Assembly: GCF_001519055.1 (NCBI RefSeq)
Contig: NZ_KQ954297.1
Span: 1-64,000, forward strand
DNA: 64,000 nucleotides
Direction: 5' to 3'
DNA from: Novosphingobium sp. Fuku2-ISO-50
GTDB taxonomy: Bacteria > Pseudomonadota > Alphaproteobacteria > Sphingomonadales > Sphingomonadaceae
Part shown: positions 43,707 through 54,216 of the stretch, piece by piece
Layout: each line of letters begins with the position of its first letter
Position numbering within the stretch: position 1 is the stretch's first letter
Made by a program: the position numbers and the translations under genes
The notes under the pieces: generated by a model
Told to the model about the DNA's origin: nothing
The model's database searches: none
Seen by the model: only the letters and a program-made list of their open reading frames with translations

Positions 43707-46229
43707 ATGACTGCAGACCGTTACGATCCGGCCACGTCCGACATCCGCTGGCAAAAGGCGTGGGACCAGGCCCAGACTTTCCGCGCCGACGACGCTTCGC
43801 CCAAACCGCGCAGCTACGTGCTGGAGATGTTCCCCTACCCTTCGGGGCGCATCCACATCGGCCATGTGCGCAACTATACGATGGGCGACGTGCTCGCGCG
43901 GTTCAAGCGGATGAAGGGATTCGAAGTCCTGCATCCGATGGGCTGGGACGCCTTTGGCATGCCGGCGGAAAACGCCGCGATGGAAAAGGGCGTGCACCCC
44001 GGCGGCTGGACCCGCGACAATATCGCCAACATGAAGGCGCAATTGAAGCGGCTTGGCTTCGCACTCGACTGGAGCCGAGAACTCGCCACGTGCGAGCCCG
44101 AATATTACGGTCAGGAACAGGCACTGTTCCTCGATCTCTATGCCGCCGGCCTTGTCTATCGCAAGGAATCGGCCGTCAACTGGGATCCGATCGACCAGAC
44201 CGTGCTGGCCAACGAGCAAGTGATCGACGGGCGCGGCTGGCGCTCGGGCGCGCTGGTCGAAAAGCGCAAGCTCAGCCAGTGGTTTCTCAAGATCACCGCA
44301 TTTGCCGACGATCTGCTCAATGGATTGGGCGCGCTCGACAAATGGCCCGAAAAAGTCCGCGTGATGCAGGAAAACTGGATCGGCAAGAGCCAGGGGCTGC
44401 AATTCCGCTTCGACTTGTCGAACGGCGAAGCGCTTGAAGTCTATACCACCCGCCCCGACACGATTTTCGGCGCGAGCTTCGTCGCCGTTGCCGCCGATCA
44501 TCCCGTGGCGCAAGGCGTCGCCGCAACGCAACCGGCAGCGCAGAATTTCATCGCGCTCTGCCGCAAGGGCGGGACCACGGCAGCCGAACTTGAAACCGCT
44601 GAAAAGCTCGGTTTCGCCACCGGCCTGACCGCGCGCCATCCGTTCACCGGCGAAGATCTGCCGGTCTATATCGCCAATTTCGTGTTGATGGATTACGGCA
44701 CCGGCGCGATCATGGCCGTGCCGGGCCACGACCAGCGCGACTTTGACTTTGCCCGCAAGTACGGCCTGCCGATCCTGCGGGTGGTCGCCGCCTCTGCCGA
44801 TATGGCGGGCACACCATTTGGCGACGAAGCCGAGGCCGGCGACGGGATTCTGGTCAATTCGGGCTTCCTCGACGGCATGGCTGTGGCCGAAGCAAAGGCC
44901 GCCGTCATTGCCCGCTCGGAATCGGAAGGCTGGGGCCAGGGCAAGACGGTGTGGCGCCTGCGCGACTGGGGCGTTTCGCGCCAACGCTATTGGGGCACGC
45001 CGATCCCGTTTGTGCATTGCGAAATCTGCGGCGTGGTCCCGGTGCCGAAAAAGCAGTTGCCGGTGACGCTGCCCGACGATGTGGACTTTTCGGTGCCGGG
45101 CAACCCGCTCGACCGCCATCCGACGTGGAAGCATGTCGCGTGCCCGCAATGCGGCCATCCCGCCCGGCGAGAAACCGACACGCTCGACACCTTCGTCGAT
45201 TCCTCCTGGTATTTCCTGCGTTTTGCCAGCCAGCCGGCAGACCGTCCGTTCGATCCCGCGGTGATCGCGCAATGGCTTCCGGTCGAACAGTATATCGGCG
45301 GCATCGAACATGCGATCCTGCACTTGCTCTATGCCCGGTTCTGGACGCGCGCGCTCGCTCATATCGGGCTGATCCAGATCACCGAGCCCTTCGCCAGCCT
45401 GTTTACCCAAGGCATGGTGACGCACGAGACCTACGAACGGCGCAATCCCGACAACGGCCAGCCGATCTTTTTCAGCCCCGCCGAAGTCGATCGCAGCGGC
45501 GATGGCGCGACTTTGCGTGCCGATGGTGCCCCGGTCGAGGTCGGCCGCGTCATCAAGATGTCGAAGTCCAAGAAGAACGTGGTCGATCCCGACGAGATTG
45601 TCGCTCGTTTCGGCGCGGACGCGATCCGCTGGTTCATGCTGTCGGACAGCCCGCCCGAACGCGACCTGCCCTGGTCAGAGGCGGGCATCGAAGGTTGCGC
45701 GCGCTTTGTGCAGCGGCTGTGGCGCCTGTTTGCGCACTATGACCCCGCCGCGACCGGCGAAGACATGACCATCGCACGCAAGGCGCACCAGACCGTCGAT
45801 GCCGTTGCCTCGGACATCGGGGCGCTGGGCTTCAACAAGGCCGTCGCGCGAATCTATGAACTGACCGGCGCCATCGAAAAGGCAGCGCCTTCGACCGATC
45901 GCAGCGCTGCGATCCGCTCGCTGCTGCTGCTGGTCGCCCCGATGATGCCGCATCTGGCAGAGGAAGCCTGGACTCGGGTCGGAGGGGGGCTGATTTCCGA
46001 CGCCGCCTGGCCGGACGTCGATCCGGCGCTTTTGATCGACGATGAAGTCACCGTCGCAGTGCAGGTCAAAGGCAAGCTGCGCGACACGCTGATCGTCGCC
46101 AAGGGCACCCCGCGCGATGTTCTCGAGCGTCTGGCGCTTGCTTCGGACAAAGTGCAGCGCGCGCTCGATGGGGCGGAAGTGAAAAAGGTGATCGTCGTGC
46201 CTGACCGTCTGGTGAACCTTGTCGCCTGA
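43707..46229 (+). CDS. leuS: Leucyl-tRNA synthetase
   Basis: Charges tRNA-Leu. The 840-residue class-I synthetase has HIGH at 50-53 ([13 protein letters not shown]), the CP1 editing domain with [20 protein letters not shown] and VPGHDQRD, and KMSKS at 617-621 ([16 protein letters not shown]). The editing motifs set it apart from IleRS and ValRS. Its end overlaps the start of lptE by 11 bases, so leuS-lptE-holA form a coupled run, as in many alphaproteobacteria. Confidence 0.97.
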   Translation: MTADRYDPATSDIRWQKAWDQAQTFRADDASPKPRSYVLEMFPYPSGRIHIGHVRNYTMGDVLARFKRMKGFEVLHPMGWDAFGMPAENAAMEKGVHPGGWTRDNIANMKAQLKRLGFALDWSRELATCEPEYYGQEQALFLDLYAAGLVYRKESAVNWDPIDQTVLANEQVIDGRGWRSGALVEKRKLSQWFLKITAFADDLLNGLGALDKWPEKVRVMQENWIGKSQGLQFRFDLSNGEALEVYTTRPDTIFGASFVAVAADHPVAQGVAATQPAAQNFIALCRKGGTTAAELETAEKLGFATGLTARHPFTGEDLPVYIANFVLMDYGTGAIMAVPGHDQRDFDFARKYGLPILRVVAASADMAGTPFGDEAEAGDGILVNSGFLDGMAVAEAKAAVIARSESEGWGQGKTVWRLRDWGVSRQRYWGTPIPFVHCEICGVVPVPKKQLPVTLPDDVDFSVPGNPLDRHPTWKHVACPQCGHPARRETDTLDTFVDSSWYFLRFASQPADRPFDPAVIAQWLPVEQYIGGIEHAILHLLYARFWTRALAHIGLIQITEPFASLFTQGMVTHETYERRNPDNGQPIFFSPAEVDRSGDGATLRADGAPVEVGRVIKMSKSKKNVVDPDEIVARFGADAIRWFMLSDSPPERDLPWSEAGIEGCARFVQRLWRLFAHYDPAATGEDMTIARKAHQTVDAVASDIGALGFNKAVARIYELTGAIEKAAPSTDRSAAIRSLLLLVAPMMPHLAEEAWTRVGGGLISDAAWPDVDPALLIDDEVTVAVQVKGKLRDTLIVAKGTPRDVLERLALASDKVQRALDGAEVKKVIVVPDRLVNLVA

Positions 46230-46758
46230 GGCGCGCCCGTGGCGGCTCGCCGCATTGGCGCTCGCCGCGTCCCCGCTCGCTGCGTGCGGGCTGCAGCCCA
46301 TGTATGCCGATGGCGCATCGGGCGCCGTCGTGCACAACATCGGCGCGGTGACGATTTCGCCGATCGAGGGCAAGGCGGGCTATCTCGTGCGCAACGCGCT
46401 CGCCGACCGGCTCGACGCCGCCGGGACAAGCACGCCGCGCTATCGCCTCGACGTCCGGCTCGATGAAAAGCTCACCGGAATGATCGTCCAGTCCGATGAT
46501 TCGGTCAGCCGCGAGCGCAGAGTGATGCGCGCGCGGTATCAGTTGGTCGACCTGTCGACGGGCGCCATCATGCTCGACAGCACAGCCGATGCCGACGCCG
46601 GGATCGATATCGTGTCCAGCGAATATGCGGTCATCGCCGCAGAGCAGACCGCGCAGGAAAATCTCGGCCAGGACATCGCCAACCAGATCGTCACCCGCGT
46701 CGCCACGCGCCTTCGTCAAGAAAATCGCGGCAAAAGGGAAGCCGGAAAGCCACGATGA
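46219..46758 (+). CDS. lptE: LPS-assembly lipoprotein LptE
   Basis: A 179-residue outer-membrane lipoprotein that plugs the LptD barrel during lipopolysaccharide export. Lipobox PLAAC with C23, then GLQPMY, typical of LptE, and a weakly conserved alpha/beta body. Only a TTG start (46219), inside the leuS 3' end, keeps the signal peptide; no ATG/GTG is available before it. The synteny leuS-lptE-holA is well known and supports the call strongly. Confidence 0.9.
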   Translation: MSPEARPWRLAALALAASPLAACGLQPMYADGASGAVVHNIGAVTISPIEGKAGYLVRNALADRLDAAGTSTPRYRLDVRLDEKLTGMIVQSDDSVSRERRVMRARYQLVDLSTGAIMLDSTADADAGIDIVSSEYAVIAAEQTAQENLGQDIANQIVTRVATRLRQENRGKREAGKPR

Positions 46759-47777
46759 AGGCGACCCAAAAGACCTTTGCCGGCATGGTCGACCGGGCCC
46801 TGCACAAGGTCCGGATATTCTATTTCTGCGGCGCCGACGAAGCCGGCGCGGGCGATGCCGCCGCGCTCGTGACGAACCGGTTGGGCAAGGCCGAAGTCGT
46901 TGAAATAACCGGATCAGAACTGAAGCGCGATCCACCGCGCCTGGCTGACGAAGCCAGATCGACATCGCTGTTCGGCGACAAACGGATCATCCGCGTAACC
47001 ATGTCGGGCGATGAGGCGCATGACGCCATTGCCGCGCTGGCTGCCGATCCGGTGTCCGGCTGGCCGGTGCTGATCGTGGCCGGTGGCGCGACCGACAAAT
47101 CCCGCGTGGCCAAGCTGCTGACGGATCGCGACGACGCGCTGGTCACCATATTTTACCCCCCTGACACGCGAACGGTTGCCGAAGCCGTGCGAAACGGCGG
47201 CGATGCTGCGGGGCTGCGACTGAACAGCCAATTGGCCGAACGGATCGCGCTGGCCGCAGGGCTCGACACGCGCATTGCACGGTCCGAAGTCGAGAAATTG
47301 GCGCTCTATCTCGACGCCAGCCCGGAATCGCCCAAGACGGCCTCTGCCAAGGATCTTGCAGCGATCGGCACCGAGGCCGGAGACGACAGCATGGCGCCGA
47401 TCGTCAACGCGACGCTGGGCGGTTTGACCGACCGGCTCAGACACGAACTGCCCCGGCTTGCCTCTGGAGACATCAATCCGGTGGGGTTGTTGCTGGCCTT
47501 CGAACGCCGCGCAGTCCAGTTGGCGCAACTGGCCGCCAGGCTCGGCCCCGGCGGCAACGTGAACGCCTTGATTGAACAGGAAGCGCAGGCAAGACGCATC
47601 TTTTTCAAGGACAAAGCCGATCTTATGCTGCAACTGCACAAATGGCGAGGCGCTCGTCTCGAGCGCTTGCTGAACCGCCTTACCCTGTTGCACCGCGCGA
47701 TGCTGACCGACAGTGCGGGCGCACAGCTGCGGTTGCGACAAGGGCTGGCCGAGATTGCGCGCGCTGCTGCGCGCTGA
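46755..47777 (+). CDS. holA: DNA polymerase III delta subunit
   Basis: Clamp-loader subunit of the replicative polymerase. The 340 residues are of family length, with FYFCGADEAGAGDAA in the N-terminal AAA+-like domain, FGDKRIIRV, and the C-terminal collar region with LLLAFERRAVQLAQLAA. It overlaps lptE by 4 bases (ATGA). Confidence 0.93.
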   Translation: MKATQKTFAGMVDRALHKVRIFYFCGADEAGAGDAAALVTNRLGKAEVVEITGSELKRDPPRLADEARSTSLFGDKRIIRVTMSGDEAHDAIAALAADPVSGWPVLIVAGGATDKSRVAKLLTDRDDALVTIFYPPDTRTVAEAVRNGGDAAGLRLNSQLAERIALAAGLDTRIARSEVEKLALYLDASPESPKTASAKDLAAIGTEAGDDSMAPIVNATLGGLTDRLRHELPRLASGDINPVGLLLAFERRAVQLAQLAARLGPGGNVNALIEQEAQARRIFFKDKADLMLQLHKWRGARLERLLNRLTLLHRAMLTDSAGAQLRLRQGLAEIARAAAR

Positions 47778-48329
47778 TCCGCCACGCCTTGCCGACCCAT
47801 GGCGCAGCCCTCATCAGCCACTATGCGCGCACCATCACGCGCACTTTATGCAGCGATGGGTCTGGAAATAAAAAATGACTCCATACGACTTTAAATAAAG
47901 CGCCGGTTCAGCGGAAAAAATTAATTTTCTAAAAATGCGCACAGCTACAGGAAATACGTTATAAAATTCCACGGATAATTTTTATTTAATTCACTTATCC
48001 GCACCGTCCGCGCTTGCTATGTTTTGAATCAACGCGATTTCTTGATTCGAGCGCAGATGGACGGCGCCCGAATTTTCCCGCGTCGACAAATGGCACGACG
48101 GCGAAACGATTAATGTCTACTTTTTCACTTAGCTAATATAGGTCAAAGGTCAGCTTCGCCGGAAATGATGAGTTGAGCACAGTGCACGACGAAGCGACAT
48201 TTCACCAAGAAACTAGCGGTTGCACCGAATCGGATTTTTCCGTAATTGATGCAACGCAAAATCTCTTGGCGCCAACATTTCAACACGACTTGAGGCTTTG
48301 GACAGCAGATGCACGGGGGGCGGGGTGAC
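47778..48329. other. 552-bp AT-rich region upstream of the polysaccharide locus
   Basis: Noticeably AT-richer than the flanks and without a convincing gene. It should carry the promoter of the polysaccharide genes. TTGCAC (48220-48225) and TAATTG (48243-48248), 17 bases apart, are a weak candidate. No clear hairpin or repeat was recognised. Confidence 0.5.
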
Positions 48330-49751
48330 ATGACCATGACCACCAATCATGCCTTTGTGCTGCCGAGCAAAGATGGTGCCGGCACGGGCGACAGGCGCCG
48401 CTTCACGTTGCCGCTGGGCCCTTCGCTTGAACGTCGGCGGTTGCAAATTTACCTTGCACTGATGGCGTTCGATGCGGTCGGCATCGCGGTGGCGTTCCTG
48501 TCGGTTGGCCGGACTCTCGCCACAAACAATGATCGCAGCATTCTGGCCGATCTGGTACTGCTGTTCATCCCGGTCTATTGGGCCGTCGCCCTCAGCCTGC
48601 GACTTTATTCGGTCAGAGCGCTGACAGCGCTCCGCTTTGCGCAATTGCGGGTGGTCTATGCGCTATTCGGAACGGTCACCACGCTGATCTTCATGGCTTA
48701 TCTGGCACACAGCCCACTCACGGTGGGTCGGCTGCCGATGGGTGTCAACGTGCTGGCAGCGGCCATCGTCTTGGTCAGCATCCGCAGCGTGATGCGCCGA
48801 TTTGTGCTGCTTCGTTGCGGCCCAACGGCTGAAAACGTTCTCATTATCGACGATGGCGGCGTACCGGTGCGGCTACCTGGCGCTTGGACCATCAAGACGC
48901 GTGAACACAATCTCAAACCCGACTTTTGCGACCCCCACATGCTCGATCGGCTGGGCCTGTTCATGACAAACATGGACCGCGTGCTCGTGTCTTGCGAACC
49001 CGAACGCCGCGCGGCTTGGGCCATGATTTTCAAAGGTTCGAATGTCTCCGGTGAAATCGTCGATCCCGATGTCCATAGCCTGGGCGTGGTCGGCGCGCGC
49101 CGCTGCTATTCCTTTGGCACTCTGGTCGTCTCGGTCGGCCCGCTCAGCGCGCTCGACCGAGCCATCAAGCGCGCGATGGACATCGCGACTGCCGGCTCAG
49201 CACTGCTCTTCATGCTGCCGTTGCTGATCTGCGTCGCCATCCTGATCCGCGTCGAGGATGGCGGTCCGGTATTCTTTCTCCAACAGCGTCAGGGGCGAAA
49301 CAACCGGCTGTTCTGGATCTACAAATTCCGTTCGATGCGCGTCCAGCAACTCGACCTTACCGGAACCCGTTCTGCCAGCCGCGATGACGAGCGCGTCACG
49401 CGCATTGGCCGGATCATCCGCCGCACCAGCATTGATGAATTGCCACAATTGATCAATGTGTTGCGCGGAAATATGAGCGTCGTGGGACCGCGCCCGCATG
49501 CTATCGGCTCGCTCGCCGGCAACAAGCCGTTCTGGGAAGTCGATCCGCGGTACCTGTTGCGCCATTCACTGAAGCCGGGCTTGACCGGGCTCGCTCAGGT
49601 GCGCGGGCTGCGCGGGGCGACGGACACCGAGATCGACCTCACCCATCGGCTTCAGGCCGACCTTGAATATCTCGACGGCTGGACTGTCCTGCGTGATGTG
49701 AAGATAATCCTCGGGACAATCAAAGTCCTGTTTCATGACAAGGCGTTTTAG
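48330..49751 (+). CDS. Initiating sugar-phosphate transferase (WcaJ/GelB-like)
   Basis: A polyisoprenyl-phosphate hexose-1-phosphate transferase of 473 residues, starting polysaccharide repeat units on undecaprenyl phosphate at the inner membrane. N-terminal membrane segments (about 40-175) precede a cytosolic domain; the bacterial sugar transferase domain has GGPVFFLQQRQGRNNRLFWIYKFRSMR, RIGRIIRRTSIDELPQL, NVLRGNMSVVGPRP and PGLTGLAQVRG. GGGGCGGGG precedes the ATG at 48330; an ATG 21 bases upstream is possible. First gene of the exopolysaccharide locus; the sugar is probably glucose or galactose but not proven. Confidence 0.9.
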   Translation: MTMTTNHAFVLPSKDGAGTGDRRRFTLPLGPSLERRRLQIYLALMAFDAVGIAVAFLSVGRTLATNNDRSILADLVLLFIPVYWAVALSLRLYSVRALTALRFAQLRVVYALFGTVTTLIFMAYLAHSPLTVGRLPMGVNVLAAAIVLVSIRSVMRRFVLLRCGPTAENVLIIDDGGVPVRLPGAWTIKTREHNLKPDFCDPHMLDRLGLFMTNMDRVLVSCEPERRAAWAMIFKGSNVSGEIVDPDVHSLGVVGARRCYSFGTLVVSVGPLSALDRAIKRAMDIATAGSALLFMLPLLICVAILIRVEDGGPVFFLQQRQGRNNRLFWIYKFRSMRVQQLDLTGTRSASRDDERVTRIGRIIRRTSIDELPQLINVLRGNMSVVGPRPHAIGSLAGNKPFWEVDPRYLLRHSLKPGLTGLAQVRGLRGATDTEIDLTHRLQADLEYLDGWTVLRDVKIILGTIKVLFHDKAF

Positions 49752-49867
49752 CGCCTGATGCAGCTTTATTGCCGCACACTCTAAACCATCGGTCAACCAA
49801 CGGCTGACATAACCGATCCGGCGACGAGGGCACGACCGGATGCAATCGCGCACGCTTGCGATAGAAA

Positions 49868-50890
49868 GTGGAATCATTGGTAAAAGTTCTTGTAACCGGA
49901 TCGGCGGGATTCATCGGCTTTCACCTTTGCCGTCGCCTGCTTGAAGAAGGCTTTGACGTCGTCGGCTACGATGCGATGACCGACTATTATGATGTCAGCC
50001 TGAAACGCCGACGCCATGCGATGCTTCTTCAGTCCGCCCGATTCAAGGCGACCGAGGCGCGACTTGAAGACATGGCGGCTTTGACCAGGGTATTCATCGA
50101 CGAACGGCCCGATGTCGTGGTGCACCTCGCTGCACAAGCGGGGGTGCGCTACAGTATCGAAAATCCGCGCTCGTACCTCGAAAGCAATCTTGTCGGCACA
50201 TTCAACGTGCTGGAATGCGCGCGTGAATTTACCATCGGACATCTGCTTATGGCATCGACGTCGTCGGTCTATGGCGCCAGCACAACGATGCCCTACAGCG
50301 AAAAGCATCAGACCGATCATCCGCTCACATTTTATGCTGCAACAAAAAAATCAACCGAAATCATGGCCCACAGCTATTCGCACCTGTGGAACCTGCCCAC
50401 GACCATGTTCCGCTTTTTTACGGTCTACGGGCCGTGGGGGCGCCCCGACATGGCGCTGTACAAGTTTGTCAGAGGCATTTTCGAAGGAACGGCGATTGAC
50501 ATTTACAACCACGGCGAAATGTATCGTGATTTCACCTATGTCGCCGACCTGGTTCACGCCATTCGCCTGTTGATCGATGCCGTACCCGCGCGGACCGATG
50601 ACCCGACGAATGTTCCCGAATGGGATACGCTAAGCCCATCCGCCCCGTTCCGCGTGGTCAATATCGGCAATTCCGACACAGTGAAACTGACCGATTTTAT
50701 CGACGCCATCGAGGACGAATGCGGCCGCAAGGCGATTCGCAACTACCTCGAGATGCAAAAAGGCGATGTTCCAGCGACTTGGGCAGACGCAACCCAGTTA
50801 CGCGAATTGACGGGCTATGCCCCCTCGACTCCGGTTCGGGAAGGTGTTCGCGCATTCGTCAATTGGTATCGCGACTATTTCGGAACATAA
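49868..50890 (+). CDS. NAD-dependent sugar-nucleotide epimerase, UDP-glucuronate 4-epimerase type
   Basis: A 340-residue SDR. The cofactor site is VTGSAGFIGFHLC, and the catalytic Y-xxx-K is in YAATKKSTEIMAHSYSH. MYRDFTYVADLV is typical of UDP-glucuronate or UDP-glucose 4-epimerases. The GYDAMTDYYDVSLKRRR segment favours the UDP-glucuronate branch. It would supply UDP-galacturonate to the polysaccharide. The GTG at 49868 gives this length, but a TTG at 49877 (MVKVLVTG) is an equally reasonable start. Confidence 0.88.
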   Translation: MESLVKVLVTGSAGFIGFHLCRRLLEEGFDVVGYDAMTDYYDVSLKRRRHAMLLQSARFKATEARLEDMAALTRVFIDERPDVVVHLAAQAGVRYSIENPRSYLESNLVGTFNVLECAREFTIGHLLMASTSSVYGASTTMPYSEKHQTDHPLTFYAATKKSTEIMAHSYSHLWNLPTTMFRFFTVYGPWGRPDMALYKFVRGIFEGTAIDIYNHGEMYRDFTYVADLVHAIRLLIDAVPARTDDPTNVPEWDTLSPSAPFRVVNIGNSDTVKLTDFIDAIEDECGRKAIRNYLEMQKGDVPATWADATQLRELTGYAPSTPVREGVRAFVNWYRDYFGT

Positions 50891-51099
50891 AACAAAGCCC
50901 CAACCCAGCAATGCGTTGCGGAAATTTCGATTTTGGTGACATAAATATTTGCGTTTTCAACACGATGCATGCCTTATTACGCGCATGAGCTAATCGCCCG
51001 ATTTTTAATCCGTTTCGGCGTTCCTTTATCGTTTCGCTGTTGCAACATACCCGCAGATGGTGATAAAGAAAGGCTCGACCGGAAATCTGGAGGTTCTCG

Positions 51100-51384
51100 A
51101 TGAAAGCCACGCATATCGCTCTCGTTGCATTGGCCGGATTGGGCCTGGCAAACGCTCAACTCGCTCATGCCGATACCATGCCGGGCGCTGCCCTGCCGTC
51201 CGTCGTTCGCGCTCACCCTGCGAAAGTAAGCCGCTTGGTCAACAAGCACGAGCAGGCCGGGGTTGCCAGTGATGGTGGCATTTCGGCTGTTGGGTTCGTC
51301 CTCGGCGCAGCCGTTTTGGGCGGGCTGATTGTCGGCATCGTCGAAGCCACCAAGAGCAGCAACCCGGTATCGACCGGAGCCTGA
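51100..51384 (+). CDS. Small exported glycine-rich protein of the polysaccharide locus
   Basis: A 94-residue protein not recognised by family. It has a signal peptide (MKATHIALVALAGLGLANA), a middle region with VVRAHPAKVSRLVNKHEQAG, and a hydrophobic glycine-rich stretch near the C-terminus (GFVLGAAVLGGLIVGIV, about 66-82) followed by a polar tail. GGAGG sits eight bases before the ATG. Terminator follows. Small exported proteins of this sort turn up beside sphingomonad exopolysaccharide genes, but the role is unknown. Confidence 0.75.
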   Translation: MKATHIALVALAGLGLANAQLAHADTMPGAALPSVVRAHPAKVSRLVNKHEQAGVASDGGISAVGFVLGAAVLGGLIVGIVEATKSSNPVSTGA

Positions 51385-51765
51385 TTGTCAAATGTAACGA
51401 TTGAGTTGCTTTAGGCATACTGATTTTTTTAAGAGCTCGCCTGAACGAACATCAGGCGGGCTCTTATTTTGCCCGTCGATCACGCGAATCGGCATGCGGT
51501 AGGTTGGCGAGCGCTGCACGAATTTTGAATTCCGCAAGACACTTCAACACCGAGGTTCACTGACACGAACACAAACTGCCCTTCCCCGCTTATCTACCAA
51601 AAATTCCCTCAAGTTATGGTGAAGCGCAGGATGCAATGCTCCGAAATTTGGCTACCGCCTGCATGCATTTATATGCATTCATACTTTAAGCCGCTATTTT
51701 GACATCAAAGTCGCCAGATTTCACACTGGCTCCAGATTTTTCGCACGTTGCTCCAAGGTGCCGAC
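51385..51765. other. 381-bp intergenic region between the small exported protein and O-antigen ligase-like gene
   Basis: AT-richer than the locus and without gene evidence. It holds the terminator listed below. The promoter of the following genes is expected here but no clear match was found. AAGG, seven bases before the ATG at 51766, fixes that start. Confidence 0.5.
51431..51470 (+). terminator. Rho-independent terminator after the small exported protein gene
   Basis: AAGAGCTCGCCTGA (51431-51444) pairs with TCAGGCGGGCTCTT (51452-51465) with one T-G pair and a 7-base loop, followed by ATTTT. It ends the first transcript of the polysaccharide locus. Confidence 0.9.
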
Positions 51766-53202
51766 ATGATTTCAGCGCGTCCCCGTTCATCGCGAAATCG
51801 CGCCCGGTCAAAGCCAGAGGGAACATCGCGCCGTACACGCTCGGGATTCAGACCAGACCGGCAAAGCGGCCTCGCCGCCCTGATGCTCGGCACGTGCCTC
51901 GTTCTGGGAGGAGGAGGCACGAGCAATCCGTCATCCGAGCTTGCACTTGAATTGCTCTTGCCGCTTTTTGGCGTGGCCGTCGCGTGGTGGCCACCGCCCC
52001 GTTCAGACGGAAGGCTGGAAACAGCGCGTTGCCCGCGAACAGCACTAGTGATTGCAGCCCTGGCATTGTTAATTCCGGTCGCTCAGTTGCTGCCCCTTCC
52101 CCCGCCAATCTGGCACGCCTTGCCCGGACGGCAAGCGGAAGTGGCATCCCTGACATTGGTAAACCAAGCCAATCACTGGATGCCGTTGACGCTCAGTCCG
52201 GCCCGTACATTGGCATCATTGCTGGCGATTCTGGCCGAACTGGCCGTTTTTCTTGCAGTCGCGCGCCTCAATATTGCTGGGCGGCTGAGCCTGTGCTTCG
52301 CGATCGTCGCAGTCGCGATCGCGTCGGTCATGCTCGGCAGCCTTCAACTGTCACTTGCCGGTGGCTACAGCTGGTCGCTCTATTCCCAATCAAATATTGG
52401 GTGGCTGCTTGGCTTTCACGCCAATCGCAATGCGGAAACCGACACATTGCAGGTGGCCATTCTCGCACTTGCCGCGATCATGGCGAGCGTATCGCACCGC
52501 CGCCACCTGCAAGCGATCGAACTGACTCTCTTTATGGCCGTGATGACCGGATTCGCGCTTGGAGCGATCCTCACCGGTTCGCGGACCGGCACCTTGCTCC
52601 TGCCGTTGACCTACGTTTTTGCGGTATGGATACTATGGCCGACCATCACGCACCAAATGTCGTTCCTGCCGAAGTGGACTCTGCTGATACCCGTTGTTGG
52701 CTGCCTCATTTTGGCTCAGACTGAGCAGGTGCAGCATGCCATGAGCCGATTCGGAGGCATTGGCGAGCGGCGGTGGGATATCTGGCACGATACCATCAAG
52801 GCGATCGCTTCGGTCTGGCCGATGGGCGGAGGGATCAGCAGCTTCCAGGTTGTCTATGATGCAACCCAGAGCATCGAACGCCTGATCCCCGAGATGGACA
52901 TGCGCGCCCACAACGACTGGCTGGAATGGGTTCTCGAATCGGGGGCCCCGGGGATCATCGTTCTGACAATCATCTGCATGATTTTGATCGGCAGCGGAGC
53001 GCAGGCCCTGCGCTCGGTCATGCGCAGAGGCGCCAGCACGGACTATCGCGCGCAAGTAATCTTCGCAACTGGCACTTTGCTGCACATCGGGCTGCACGGT
53101 CTGCTCGATTATCCCATGCGCAGCATGGCACTTGCGGCACTTGCTGGCACGGCCGCAGCAATGCTCATGCCGTTACGGATTCGGGCTCATGCGTCGGAAT
53201 GA
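51766..53202 (+). CDS. O-antigen ligase/polymerase-like membrane protein (Wzy_C domain)
   Basis: A 478-residue integral membrane protein with about 10-11 hydrophobic segments. It has the periplasmic loop of the Wzy_C family: RRWDIWHDTIKAIASVWPMGGGISSFQVVYDA and MRAHNDWLEWVLESGAPG (the H of HNDWLEW is usually conserved). It polymerises repeat units or attaches glycan to a lipid; which cannot be told. The ATG at 51766 has AAGG seven bases upstream; a TTG six codons earlier is less likely. Confidence 0.85.
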   Translation: MISARPRSSRNRARSKPEGTSRRTRSGFRPDRQSGLAALMLGTCLVLGGGGTSNPSSELALELLLPLFGVAVAWWPPPRSDGRLETARCPRTALVIAALALLIPVAQLLPLPPPIWHALPGRQAEVASLTLVNQANHWMPLTLSPARTLASLLAILAELAVFLAVARLNIAGRLSLCFAIVAVAIASVMLGSLQLSLAGGYSWSLYSQSNIGWLLGFHANRNAETDTLQVAILALAAIMASVSHRRHLQAIELTLFMAVMTGFALGAILTGSRTGTLLLPLTYVFAVWILWPTITHQMSFLPKWTLLIPVVGCLILAQTEQVQHAMSRFGGIGERRWDIWHDTIKAIASVWPMGGGISSFQVVYDATQSIERLIPEMDMRAHNDWLEWVLESGAPGIIVLTIICMILIGSGAQALRSVMRRGASTDYRAQVIFATGTLLHIGLHGLLDYPMRSMALAALAGTAAAMLMPLRIRAHASE

Positions 53203-53503
53203 CACCATCGGATTCACGCCTCCATGCGTCAGCACCTGATATATTGTGCGCAGCACAAAAAAATGACAAAGATCGTTTCGCAGGCTAGGCTGAAGCTCAT
53301 ATGTGCGGTTACTATCGAAGCATGGTGCGATGGCCGGCAAGGCTTATGACCATGGCAGGCAGATGACGTAGAACGGATGAATACGGTATAACCACGCTAA
53401 CGAGGCCCAAGGATGCGGTTAAGGGCGGATGCTTTGTCCAGCACAAACCGACCTGGCTGGCTGTCGGAAAAGTGGCATGCCGAATTGAGGAGTAGCTAGC
53501 ATC
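53203..53503. other. 301-bp intergenic region before the Wza-like gene
   Basis: No gene candidate. A GAGGAG sequence about 15 bases before the GTG at 53504 (GAGGAGTAGCTAGCATC) serves the Wza-like gene. A promoter is likely here because the gap is long within the locus, but no clear -35/-10 pair was read. Confidence 0.5.
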
Positions 53504-54202
53504 GTGAACCTGCCCAAAGTCGCTGCAGCGACCGCAGCCAGTCTTTGTCTCGCTGGATGCGGTCCGCATCTTTACAACCATCTTCCATCGGACGCCCCCG
53601 CCTACAAGATGATGCCACCGATTGAGGATGCGGTTAGCCCATCCCAGTACCAAATTGCGCCGGGCGATGAATTGACCTATTCGGTTCTCGGCGAACCGGA
53701 CATGGCGATCCAGAAGCTGGTCGTTGACGATGCCGGATATATTCAGGTGCCGCTTGCAGGGTCGATCAGGGTCGGCGGCTTGACAACAACGGCCGCCAAA
53801 CAACAAATCGAGCAGGTGCTGGGCGCCCGTTATATCAAATCGCCCGATGTCACGCTCAACATCACGACCCCGATGCCGCATCTGGTGAACATCGAAGGTG
53901 AGGTAACCCAACCTGGCAGCTATGCGGTTACCCGGGATACGACTCTGCTCGGCGCATTGGCCTTGGCAAGGAGCCCGACCAACAGAGCCAGCTTTACCGA
54001 AGTTGTGATATTCAGGACGCAAGCTGGCAAACGGCTGGCAGCTCGCTTCAATGTGACGCGCATTCGCGCCGGGGTTGACCCAGACCCGCAGATTCTCGGT
54101 GGAGACCTCGTCGTGGTGGGCCTGTCCCATTCCAAGTCGATCTATCGGGACGTCTTGCAGGCTGCGCCCCTGTTCAATGTCTTCACCCAGCTCAAATATT
54201 GA
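53504..54202 (+). CDS. Wza-like polysaccharide export lipoprotein
   Basis: A 232-residue outer-membrane exporter component. Signal peptide with lipobox CLAGC (C19), then the Poly_export domain (YQIAPGDELTYSVLGEPDMAIQKLVVDDAGYIQVPLAGSIRVGGLT) and a SLBB-like domain (VNIEGEVTQPGSYAVTRDTTLLGALALA). It is shorter than E. coli Wza (379), like the GelD/EpsA type of sphingans, so lacks the C-terminal helical barrel. The start is GTG. It overlaps the kinase region slightly and is followed directly by it. Confidence 0.92.
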   Translation: MNLPKVAAATAASLCLAGCGPHLYNHLPSDAPAYKMMPPIEDAVSPSQYQIAPGDELTYSVLGEPDMAIQKLVVDDAGYIQVPLAGSIRVGGLTTTAAKQQIEQVLGARYIKSPDVTLNITTPMPHLVNIEGEVTQPGSYAVTRDTTLLGALALARSPTNRASFTEVVIFRTQAGKRLAARFNVTRIRAGVDPDPQILGGDLVVVGLSHSKSIYRDVLQAAPLFNVFTQLKY

Positions 54203-54216
54203 CAAGGTCCAGCTCC

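Noticed and set aside
43665..45425. A 586-codon minus-strand frame under leuS
   Set aside because: No ribosome site or family motif; leuS covers it on the + strand.
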